Below are positions 42,601 through 54,316 of a DNA stretch of 64,000 bases, in pieces. The stretch is from Prorocentrum cordatum (lineage: Eukaryota; Sar; Dinophyceae; Prorocentrales; Prorocentraceae): NCBI GenBank assembly GCA_963575745.1, contig CAUYUJ010004758.1, forward strand, positions 124,001 to 188,000. Direction: 5' to 3'. The notes under the pieces were generated by a model, which was given only the letters and a program-made list of their open reading frames with translations, was not told where the DNA came from and ran no database searches. Position numbers and translations under genes: made by a program. Numbering within the stretch: the stretch's first letter is position 1; every line of letters begins with the position of its first letter.

Positions 42601-44269
42601 CGGCCTCTGGGGCCCGGGGCGCGGCAACCTTGTAAAAAAACAAAGAAAATGAGCCCCGGTACCATCATCATCATCATCATCAGCATCATCATCATCAACA
42701 TCATCATCATCATCATCAGCATCATCATCATCATCCGCATTATCCTCCTCCTCCTCCTCCTCCTCCTCCCCCTCTCCCTCTCCCTCCTCCTCCCCCTCCT
42801 CCACCTCCTCCTCCTCCTGCTCCCCTCCGGGGACGCGGTGCTTTGGGTGGCGCGCTTACCGACCGCGTTCCGGCAAGACTCCTCCGGAACGCGATCGGTA
42901 TCGGGGCGAATGATGCAAACTCGCTGCTCAAGTGAGGGCTTCAGCTCCGTCGGGCGCCCCTGCTGGAGCCGTTTTGGGACCCTCTTGGGGCCCTGTGAGG
43001 TTGTCCTGGGGCCAGGTGGAACCTGCGATTGGAACTCGCTCCGCGTAGGCTGCGCCCTCGATGGCTCCGGACGCGGAAACCCTGTAAAAAACACAAAGAA
43101 CATGATGCAACATCGCTGCTCAAGTGAGGGCTTCAGCTCCGTCGGGCACCCCCGCCGGAGCCGTTTTGGGACCCTCTTGGAGCGCTCTGAGATTGTCCTT
43201 GGGCCGGGCCAGGTGGAACCTGCGATTGGAACTCATTCCGCGCAGGCTGCGCCCTCGAGGGCTCCGGACGCGGAAACCCTGTAGAAACGCGCGGAAAATG
43301 ACGCAACATCGCTGCTCAAGTGAGGGCTTCAGCTCCGTCGGGCACCCCTGCTGGAGCCGTTTGGGGGCCCTCTCGGAGCGCTCTGAGATTGTCCCTGGGC
43401 CTATTGGGACCATCTGCAGAACGGCCTTGGGCTTTCAGCAGCCCCTGCGGCCTCCGGGGCCCGGGGCGCGGAAACCTTGTAAAACACGGAAGGAAAATGA
43501 GCCCCGGCACCATCATCATCATCATCAGCATCAGCATCATCATCATCAACGTCATCATCATCATCAGCATTGTCATCATCATCATCATCCTCCTCCTCCT
43601 CCTCCTCCTCCCCCTCTCCCTCCTCCTCCTCCCCCTTCCACCTCCTCCTCCTGCCCCCCTCCGGGAACGCGGTGCTTTGGGTGGCGCCCTTGCCGCCCGC
43701 GTTCCGGCAAGACTCCTCCGGAACGCGATCGGTATCGGGGCGAATGGTGCAAAATCGCTGCTCAAGTGGGGGCTTCAGCTCCGTCGGGCACCCCTGCTGG
43801 AGCCGTTTAGGGACCCTCTTGGGGCCCTGTGAGGTTGTCCTGGGGCCAGGTGGAACCTGCGATTGGAACTCATTCCGCGCAGGCTGCGCCCTCGAGGGCT
43901 CCGGGCGCGGAAACCCTGTAAAAACACATGGAAAATGATGCAGCATCGCTGTTCAAATGAGGGCTTCAGCTCCGTCGGGCACCCCTGCTGGAGCCGTTTT
44001 GGAACCCTCTTGGAGTGCTCTGAGATTGTCCTTGGGCCTATTGGAACCATCTGCAGAACAGCCTTGGGCCTCTTTCAGCAGCCCCTGCGGCCTCCGGAGC
44101 CCGGGACACGGAAACGCTGAAAAAATGCGGGGAAATGAGCCCCGGTACCATCATCATCATCATCAGCAACAGCATCATCATCATCATCAACGTCATCATC
44201 ATCATCCTCATCATCGTCATCAGCATCATCATAATCATCAGCATTGTCATCCTCCTCCTCCTCCTCCTC

Positions 44270-44300
<31 letters not shown>

Positions 44301-45090
44301 TCTCCCTCATCCTCCTCCTCCTCCACCTCCTCCTCCTCCTCCTGCTCCCCTCCGGGAACGCGGCGCTTTGGATGGCGCGCTTGCCGACCGCGTTCTGGCA
44401 AGACTCCTCCGGAACGCGATCGGTATCGGGGCGAATGATGCAAAATCGCTGCTCAAGCGAGGGCTTCAGCTCCGTCGGGCACCCCTGCTGGAGCCGTTTT
44501 GGGACCCTCTTGGGGCTGTGAGGTTGTCCTGGGGCCAGGTGGAACCTGCGATTGGAACTCTTTCCGCGTAGGCTGCGCCCTCGAGGGCTCCGGGCGCGGA
44601 AACCCTGTAAAAACACAAAGAAAATGATGCAAAATATCGCTGCTCAAGTGAGGGCTTCAGCTCCGTCGGGCACCCCTGCTGGAGCCGTTTTGGGACCCTC
44701 TTGGAGCGCTCTGAGATTGTCCTCAGGTCGGGCCAGGTGGGACCTGCGATTGTAACTCATTCCGCGTAGGCTGCGCCCTCGAGGGCTCCGGGCGCGGAAA
44801 CCCGGTAAAAACGCATGGAAAATGATGCCAAATCGCTGCTCAAGTGAGGGCTTCAGCTCCGTCGGGCACCCTTGCTGGAGCCGTTTGGGGGCCCTCTCGG
44901 AGCGCTCTGAGATTGTCCTTGGGCCCATTGAACCGTCTGCAGAACAGCCTTGGGCCTCTTTCAGCAGCCCCTGCGGCCTCCGGAGCCGGGGGCGCGGAAA
45001 GCCGGTAAAAACACACGGAAAATGAGCCCCGGTACCATCATCATCAGCGTCAGCATCAGCATCGCCATCATCAACATCATCATCATCATC

Positions 45091-45121
<31 letters not shown>

Positions 45122-45131
45122 GAAGTGCAGT

Positions 45132-45171
<40 letters not shown>

Positions 45172-46390
45172 CCCTCTCCCTCCTCCTCCTCCTCCTCCTC
45201 CACCTCCTCCTCCTCCTGCTCCCCTCCGGGAACACGGTGCTTTGGATGGCGCGCTTGCCGACCGCGTTCCGGCAAGACTCCTCCGGAACGCGATCGGCAT
45301 CGGGGCGAACGATGCAAAATCGCTGCTCAAGTGAGGGCTCCAGCTCCGTCGGGCACCCCTGCTGGAGCCGTTTTGGGACTCTCTCGGGGCCCTGTGAGGT
45401 TGTCCTGGGGCCAGGTGGAACCTGCGATTGGAACTCATTCCGCGTAGGCTGCGCCCTCGAGGGCTCCGGACGCGGAAACCCTGTAAAAACGCAAAGAAAA
45501 TGATGCAAAATCGCTGCTCAAGTGAGGGCTTCAGCTCCGTCGGGCACCCCTGCTGGAGCCGTTTTGGGACCCTCTTGGAGCGCTCTGAGATTGTCCTCGG
45601 GCCTATTTGAACCGTCTGCAGAACAGCCTTGGGCCTCTTTCAGCAGCCCCTGCGGCCTCCGGAGCCCGGGGCGCGGGAACCATGTACAAATACACGGAAA
45701 ATGACCCCCGGTACCATCATCGTCATCGTCATCAGCATCATCAGCATCATCATCATCAACAGCATCATCATCATCATCATCGACGTCATCATCATCAGCA
45801 TTATCATCATCATCGTCATCATCGTCATCCTCCTCCTCCTCCCCCTCCCCCTCCTCCTCCTCCTCCTCCTCCACCTCCTCCTCTTCCTGCTCCCCTCCGG
45901 GGGCGCGGCGCTTTGGATGGCGCGCTTGCCGACCGCGTTCCGGCAAGACTCCTCCGGAACGCGATCGGCATCGGGGCGAATGATGCAAAATCGCTGCTCA
46001 AGTGAGGGCTTCAGCTCCGTCGGGCACCCCTGCTGGAGCCGTTTTGGGACCCTCTTGGGGCCCTGTGAGGTTGTCCTGGGGGCCAGGTGGAACCTGCGAT
46101 TGGAACTCATTCCGCGTAGGCTGCGCCCTCGAGGGCTCCGGACGCGGAAACCTTGTTAAAAACGCATGGACAAATGATGCCAAAATCGCTGCTCAAGTGA
46201 GGGCTTCAGCTCCGTCGGGCACCCCTGCTGGAGCCGTTTTGGGACCCTCTTGGAGCGCTCTGAGATTGTCCTTGGGCCTCTTGGAACCATCTGCAGAACA
46301 GCCTTGGGCCTCTTTCAGCAGCCCCTGCGGCCTCCGGAGCCCGGGACGCGGAAACTTGGTAAAAAACACATGGAAAATGAGCCCCGGTAC
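38640..46390 (+). repeat. Satellite array with a dimeric higher-order period of about 1.53 kb
   Basis: GGTACC or GGCACC followed by a TCA tract marks each unit at 38923, 39568, 40435, 41099, 41971, 42658, 43506, 44144, 45031 and 45710, with a last marker at 46386. Spacings alternate short and long: 645, 867, 664, 872, 687, 848, 638, 887, 679. Long units hold one extra copy of a roughly 190-bp monomer (AAGTGAGGGCTTCAGCTCCG to GCGGAAACC...TGTAAAAAC). Two-unit sums are 1512, 1536, 1535 and 1525. Each unit has a TCA run, a CTC run and a GC-rich hairpin block. None of the long open frames here is a gene. Confidence 0.92.
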
Positions 46391-46489
46391 CCCCATGGAG
46401 GGTCGGGGCGCTTTTTTTCGGGGCCCGGGTCTGCTCCCCCGGGATATATATGATCGCGGGCTCCGGGTCCTCAGCCCCCCCCCGCCCCC

Positions 46490-48299
<1,810 letters not shown>

Positions 48300-48300
<1 letters not shown>

Positions 48301-48330
48301 ACCATCGCGCGCGCTTCGCGCGCGCTCAAG
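48300..48330. other. CG-rich hairpin CGCGCGCGCTTCGCGCGCG
   Basis: Perfect stem with a CTTC-type turn. A similar AACCATCGCGCGCTTCGCGCG occurs near 20066, so this may be a dispersed motif. Confidence 0.5.
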
Positions 48331-48474
48331 TTCTAGCTGGGCCCGGCAGGCTAACGCATGGAATCGCAATTGTTGAAGCGCCTTGTGTATCTAACGACCT
48401 TGTTGGAGTCCCTGCGCAAGCCTCGGAAGCGTATAGAAGGGGGAATGCGGAAACCACAAAATCATCAATTTGCT

Positions 48475-48653
48475 TTAGGTGCTCGATGATTTGATGCCCT
48501 CGAAGGCTTCCTGGGATCTTTCTTCGATGGTGACGGGTGCCTTAATGATGGTCTGATGTGCAAAAATAGACGGGGGGTAAATTTGAATTGGCCTGGCGAA
48601 GGACCCAACCATAGGCATCGTCTTCGGTGGAGCCCCCTTGTAGGGCCACGAAA
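48475..48653 (-). CDS. Terminal exon of an unidentified gene
   Basis: After an acceptor-like TTTTTCTTGGGGCAG the frame reads VSWPYKGAPPKTMPMVGSFA, RPIQIYPPSIFAHQTIIKAP, VTIEERSQEAFEGIKSSST and TAA. It is clearly protein-like with normal residue variety. The frame is open upstream (FAEAVWGFSWGS), so the exon may start earlier. The DNA coding GSVSWPYKGAPPK resembles the 77-bp minisatellite at 58.8 kb (GCAGCGTTTCGT...GCTCCACCGAAG). Upstream on this strand lies the same element that fills the glycosyltransferase intron. No family assigned. Confidence 0.4.
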
Positions 48654-48784
48654 CGCTGCCCCAAGAAAAACCCCAAACAGCCTCCGCGAATCCCGAGAAA
48701 ATCGTAGTGTGTGGCTGTGCACGGACACACACTCAGGCATGCGCAGACATTTTCACATGCATCCGTACGAGTATGTGAGAATCC

Positions 48785-49885
48785 GTGATCCACCGCCGCT
48801 TTACTATGAAAAATTCCCCCCACCCCCCATCCCTGAACCCCCCCCCTCCGGAAAACCGGAAGGGGCCACTACCGGGCCCCCCCCCTCTCCGGAAAACCGG
48901 GGGGATCACTACCGGTTCGAACCCTTCCCCCCCCCTCGAAAACCGGGGGGGGTCACTACCGGTTCGAACCCCCCCCCCCCCTCGAACACCAGGGGGGGTC
49001 ACTACCGGTTCGAACCTCCCCCCCCCTCGAAAACCGAGGGGGTCACTACCGGTTCGAACCCCTCCCCCCCCCACGCTCACCGCCAACAAACAACTCTGGG
49101 TCCCTACCACCGTCCGCACCACATCCCCCTCTGCTGTCCCCAGCACCACTGTCCTCACCACCACTGTCCCCGCTGTTCCCACCACCGTCCCCACTGTCCC
49201 CACCAGTGCCCCCTCCACCCTCGCACTGACCCCACTGTCCCCGCCACTGTTCCGACCACGGTTCCAGTCTCCCCACTTTCTTCACGGCCCCAACCACTGT
49301 CCCACTGTCCCCGCTGTCCCACTGTCCCCGCCGCTGTCCCACTGAGCTGTCCCACTGTTCCCACCACTGCCCCCAGTGTCCCCACCACTGTCCCTACTGT
49401 ACCTCTGTCCCATTATCCCACCGCCGTCCTCGCCACCGCCCTCACCAATGTCTCCACCACCACTGTACCCTCCACTGTCCCACTGTTTCCACAACGTTCC
49501 CACTGTTCCCACACCACTGTCCCCACCACCACAGTCCCCACCACTGTCCCACTGTCCCAACTGTTCCCACAATTGTCCCCGCTGTCCCCACCAGTGCCCC
49601 CACCAGTGTCTCACTGTCCCCACTCTCCCCACCGTTGTCCCGCTCTCCCCTCTTTCCCCACGGTCCCCACCACTGTCCCACTGTCCCCACTGTTCCCACC
49701 ACTGTCCCACTGTCCCCACCGCTGTCCAACCGTGCTGTCCCACCGTCCCCACTGTCCCCATCACTGTCCCACTGTCCCCACTGCCCCCACCACTTTCCCC
49801 ACTGTACTACTGTCCCACACTGTCCTCACCACCGCCTTCACCACTGTCCCCTCCACTACCGTCCCCACCACTGTCCCACTGTCTA
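48785..49885. repeat. Intron-type element, copy 1: GGTTCGAACC units plus CACTGTCCCC minisatellite
   Basis: Starts GATCCACCGCCGCTTTACTATG, as at 54670 (GATCCACCGCCGCTCTACTGTG). About four units of GGGGTCACTACCGGTTCGAACC follow (48900-49065), then CAACAAACAACTCTGGGTCC and about 750 bp of a CCACTGTCCCCACTGTCCC minisatellite. GGTTCGAACC matches the consensus of a Pol III B box, but no A box or tRNA fold was seen. Confidence 0.75.
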
Positions 49886-50600
49886 CCAGGCTTGCGCGCA
49901 AAATGCTTCTCCGAATCCATTGGGCTGCGAGCGAAAACCTTATCCTAATTCAGCGGCTCCCCTACGAAAACCTTATCCTAACTCACTGGCCTCCCCACGA
50001 AAACCGTATCCTAACACCAGGCTTGCGCGCAAAATGCTTATCCGAATCCATTGGGCTGCGAACGAAAACCTTATCCTAATTCAGCAGCTCCCCTACGAAA
50101 ACCTTATCCTAACTCACTGGCCTCCCCACGAAAACCGTATCCTAACACCAGGCTTGCGCGCGAAATGCTTCTCCGAACCCATTGGATTGCTGGCGAAAAA
50201 CCTATCCTAACTCAGCGGCTTCCCTACGAAAGCCTTATCTTAGCACCAGGCTTACGCGCCAAATTACTATCCGAATCCATTGGGCTGCGAACGAAAACCT
50301 TACCCTAACTCACTGGCCTCCCTACAAAAACCTTATCCTACCACCAGGCTTACGCGCCAAATTCTTCTCCGAACCCATTGGGCTGCGAGCGAAAACCTTA
50401 TCCTAGCTCACTTGTTGCCTCCCTACGAAAACCTTATCCTAACTCACTTGCCTCCCTGCGACAACACTATCCCAACACCAGGCTTACGCGCGAAATTCGT
50501 CTCCGAATCCGTTGGGCTGCGAGCGAAAACCTCATCCTAACTCACTGGCCTCCCTACAAAACCCTATCCTAACTCACTGGCCCCACCTCGAGGACAACGA
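49886..50600. repeat. 33-bp based tandem array
   Basis: CCAGGCTT[G/A]CGCGC recurs at 49886, 50017, 50148, 50246, 50344 and 50478. Spacings are 131, 131, 98, 98 and 134, that is four or three multiples of a 33-bp subunit containing CGAAAACCTTATCCTAA. Open frames through it are repeat translations. Confidence 0.85.
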
Positions 50601-51004
50601 CGTCTAAACCTCAGGGGCCCAGCGTGAGAACCCAATCCGAATACCTTGGGTTCCGCTCAGCGCGCCTCCGAAAACCTTACCCTAACCTTATCGAAACTCC
50701 ACGGGTTCTACTCGAAGCGCGAATAACTTCGCGCCTCGCGCTGCAATCTCCTGCTGTCCTAGCTCCAAGGATGCGAAGCGCGTCCACCTTCGCTCTGCGA
50801 ACCGTCGTAGGCTCAGACCGCGAAGCGCGAATAACTTCGCGCTTTTGCGCCGCCACCCCGGGAGCGCGAAGCGCGACTAGCTTCGCACCCTCGAGGGAGC
50901 CCTTGCCTCCCAAAGAGTCGGCACCATCTCAGCCATGAGTTTTCTCTCGTCGTTTTTCCGATGGCTACAATTGGCACCTTACTCACATGTCGTAATTGTC
51001 AGCC
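50600..51004. other. Spacer with CGCGAAGCGCG motifs, no gene seen
   Basis: Contains AAGCGCGAATAACTTCGCGC at about 50716 and 50823, an imperfect palindrome present twice. No coding frame supported. Confidence 0.45.
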
Positions 51005-52600
51005 TTTTTACCTAACAGCGAAGACTGATAGGTTTCTAGTGGTCTCAAAAGAGCTCACAGATCACTCCACAGGGGGGTCCGGGCAGGTGTTGGGGAGTTG
51101 CCGGGCGGCAGGGTGCCGGGCTCGTTTTTCACCAACAGTCACACACTTCGTGCTCTTCGACTTCCCAGAACTCCATTCCCAGGCCACATTCTGAATACCC
51201 GGATGCAACAGTCACACACAAAGTGCTCTTCGAGATCCCAGAACGCCATTCCCGGGCCACATTTAGAATAACCGGATGCAACAGTCACACACTTCGTGCT
51301 CTTCGAGTTCCCAGAACTCCATTCCCGGGCCACATTTTGGATGCCCGGAGCCAACTGTAGGCCACTTCGTGCTCTTCGAGTTCCCAGAACTCCATTCCCG
51401 GGCCACATTTTGAATGCCCGGAGCCAACTGTAGGCCACTTCGTGCTCTTCGAGTTCCCAGAACTCCATTCCCGGGCCACATTTTGAATGCCCGGAGCCAA
51501 CTGTAGGCCACTTCGTGCTCTTCGAGTTCCCAGAACTCCATTCCCGGGCCACATTTTGAATGCCCGTAGCCAACTGTAGGCAACTTCGTGCTCTTCGACT
51601 TCCCAGAACTCCCATTCCTGGGCCACATTTTCAGCAGGTGCAAGAGCACGACGAGGAGGAGGACGAGCAAGACCAGGAGGACGAGGACGAGCAGGAGCAG
51701 GACGAGGAGCAGGAGGAGCAGGAGAAGAAGGACGAGCAGGAGGAGGAGGAGGACGAGCAGGAGGAGGAGGACGACCAGGAGGAGGAGGACGACCAGGAAG
51801 AGGAGGAGGAGGAGGAGGAGGGGAGGGGGAGGAGTACCAGGAGGAGGAGGAGGAGGAGGAGGAGGAGGAGGAGGAGGAGGAGGAGGAGGAGGAGGAGGAG
51901 GAGGAGGACGAGGACGAGGAGGAGGAGGAGGAGGAGGGGGGGGAGAGTACCAGGAGGAGGAGAACGAGGACCACCAGGAGGAGGAGGAGGAGGAGGAGGA
52001 GGAGGAGGAGGAGGAGGAGGAGAGAACACCAGGAGGAGGAGGACGAGCAAGACGAGGAGGACGAGAACGAGGACGACCAGGAAGAGGAGGAGGAGGAGGA
52101 GGAGGAGGAGGGGAGGGGGAGGACTACCAGGAGGAGGAGGAGGAGGAGGAGGAGGAGGAGGAAAGAGGGGAGGAGGACGAGGAGGAGGAGGAGGAGGACG
52201 AGAGGAGGAGGGGGGGGGAGGAGCACCAGGAGGAGAGAACGAGGACCACAGGAGGAGGAGGAGGAGGAGGAGGAGGGAGGAGGAGGAGGAGGAGAGAGGA
52301 GCAACCAGGAGGAGGAGACGAGCAAGACGAGGAGGACGAGAACGAGGACGAGCAGGAGGAAGAGGCGGAGGAGGAGGAGGAGGAGGAGGAGGAGCAGGAG
52401 AAAGAGGAGGAGGAGGAGGAGGAGGCAGGCTGAGGCTGAGGCTGTGACTGCGACTGCCGTTGCCGCCGCGACTGTCATCGCGAATGCGACTACGACTGCG
52501 AGAACAGCAAAATTCGAAAACTGGATTTTCATCTGAATCTTAAGGGGAATGCTTTCAGATATGCTTCTACACATCGCTGTTAGGTTGCTTTGCCGGGATA
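51005..52600 (+). mobile_element. 1.6-kb derivative of the 6.6-kb element (element B), no genes
   Basis: Same left end (TTTTTACCTAACAGCGAAG) and right end (CGCTGTTAGGTTGCTTTGCC) as element A. It keeps the roughly 130-bp leader (ACTCCACAGGGGGGTCCGGG), the 73-bp array with seven units at 51144-51630, and the 3' 170 bp from AGGCTGAGGCTGTGACTG onwards. Between these lies an 800-bp GGAGGA tract instead of the two genes. This is the structure of an internally deleted, non-autonomous copy. The inverted ends match over 12 bp (ACCTAACAGCGA). Confidence 0.65.
51640..52430. repeat. GGA/GAG tract inside element B
   Basis: Almost 800 bp of GGAGGA and GACGAG units. Glu/Arg/Gly frames on plus and Leu/Ser/Pro frames on minus are artefacts. 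Confidence 0.95.
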
Positions 52601-52734
52601 ATTTTTCTGAGCGCCCGAAATTGGCTTGTGACTCGCATGTTCGTTCCGCTTTTTATAGATATCTATGCTGGGACGTCACTCACCAGTCAGTGGGGGGAAA
52701 ATACCCAGCCATACGTTTAGACACGAAATATACA

Positions 52735-52960
52735 TGCGAACATAGACATGTTTAGACACGTTTAGACACGTTCAGACACGGCAGAATAGACACGGCGTAA
52801 AATTTTAGACACTGCTTGAAAAATGAACACGTTTAGACACTCGAGCACGCCGTGCAAGCGAGAGCGCCGCGCGTCTATTCATGTCTATAATAACTTGTTG
52901 TTTTAGACACTCGCGCACCGCGCTCGAACGAGAGCGCCGCGAGTCTATACGCGTCTAGCG
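52735..52960. repeat. TTTAGACACG repeat
   Basis: At least four TTTAGACACG or TTCAGACACG units, then dispersed TAGACAC and GTCTA words and two related CTCG[A/C]xCG...GAGAGCGCCGCG segments near 52855 and 52923. Confidence 0.7.
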
Positions 52961-53565
52961 CAAAAACCATTGACGATCATCTACAGGCGATCTATGTGAT
53001 GGCGTGTAACACTCGACCAATATCGCATCCTGACAGACGTGTCTATTCCTCAGAGCCCGAACGCTAGCTAGCGCCGTATAGACTCAGCTGCGCTCTCAGT
53101 TCTCGCGCTCGTTCTCTATTTTTTCCCCCCCCCTCTTCCTCCCCCTCCTTCTCCTCTCCCTTCTGCCCCCCCCTCCCACCCCCCTCTGTTTTCTTTCTTT
53201 TCCCCCCTTGGATGCGGAATGCCGTGTACACGCCCTCCTCTCCCGAGGGCTTCGTCTCTCGTGAAAACAAAACCATGGGGCCGCGCTCCCAGGGCCACGA
53301 CCCCTCGAAAACAAATGCGTCCTTTGCTCGAGGCCAAGATGGCCCAAAATGCCTAAGGCGCAGCCCAGCATGGCCTCTAAGACGACCTGGTGTGACCCAT
53401 GGACGGCGCCAACCAAACGTGCGCGGGCACCAGCACCTACCGGCAACTAACAGCAGCTAACTACAACTAAACGGCAAACAAGCAGCCATTAGGTTACAAA
53501 GTTGCGCCCAGCAATTGCCACATAATTGCTACGTCCCCGCTCGCTGATGGGAGCCATGGTGTTAT
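52961..53565. other. Mostly unique spacer, no supported gene
   Basis: Holds a C/T-rich stretch (53120-53200) and a short GCAACTAACAGCAGCTAACT-like repeat at 53441-53470. Two competing short frames near 53212-53460 were not convincing. Confidence 0.4.
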
Positions 53566-53569
53566 TGAT

Positions 53570-53890
53570 CGTCTCTTGGGCCTCGTGGGGGTCTTCTGGG
53601 GACCGTGTGGAGCCCTTCTGGAACGCTTTTGGGACAATTTTGGGCCGTCTTGGGGCCCTTTGCGGCCGTCTTGGGGCGTCTTGGGGCTCTCTTGGGGCCC
53701 TTTTGGGAGCCTCTTTGGGCCCTCTTTGGGCCTCTTGAGGCTCTCTTTGGGGCCGTCTTGGGCCGTCTTGGGGCCCTCTTGGGCCGTTTTGGGCCCCTCA
53801 GGGGCCCGTCTGGGAGCCCTGGTGGACCGTTGTCGGGCCCTTTTGGGGCGCCTCTGGGGCCGTCTTGGAACGATGGGGCGTCTTGGGCCG
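53570..53890 (+). repeat. CTTGGGGCC-type repeat
   Basis: CGTCTTGGGGCCC words without a unique core. Confidence 0.75.
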
Positions 53891-53894
53891 GCGG

Positions 53895-54225
53895 AGGCCC
53901 TCCCTATGGGGCCACGAAGCGCTGTACTGGGTGGGTGAAAATGCCAAATCGGGTGTGCGGGACGCGTGCGGACGGCAGCACTGGGATCTTCGGTGGGGCT
54001 CCCCATGGGGCCACGGAGCGCTGTACTGGGTGGGTGGAACGCAGGGAGGAGGGAGGAGGGGCCCACGAAACGGTGTAGTGGGTGTGCGGGACGCATGCGG
54101 ACGGCAGCACTGGGACCTTCGGTGGGGCTCCCTGTGAGGCCACGAAGCGCTGTGCTGGGTGGGACGCAGGGAGAAGGGAGGAGGGGGCCACGAAACGCTG
54201 TACTGGATGTGCGGGACGCATGCGC
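53895..54225 (-). repeat. Diverged copies of the 77-bp minisatellite, inverted
   Basis: Four imperfect units such as CTTCGGTGGGGCTCCCCATG and CACGAAGCGCTGTACTGGGT. Their inverse complement matches the perfect 77-bp array at 58740-59130, on the other side of the glycosyltransferase gene. Confidence 0.8.
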
Positions 54226-54316
54226 CATCATGGCATGTCCGAGCTCAGCCCGCGGGCTCAACGGTGTTCCGCACTGCATCCGAATGCCATGCCAGACCCG
54301 ATCCGACCCGAGAGCA

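Noticed and set aside
38923-46386. CRISPR-like array of regularly spaced repeats
   Set aside because: Units are 640-890 bp and similar along their whole length; there are no short unique spacers and no cas genes.
49880-50580. Possible telomere-like repeat (CCTTATCCTAAC words)
   Set aside because: The words occur as part of a 33-bp unit with unrelated sequence between them, not as short head-to-tail telomeric units.
51285-52574. Leu/Ser/Pro-rich and Glu/Arg-rich frames of 280-430 codons
   Set aside because: Translations of the GGA tract and the 73-bp array in element B.
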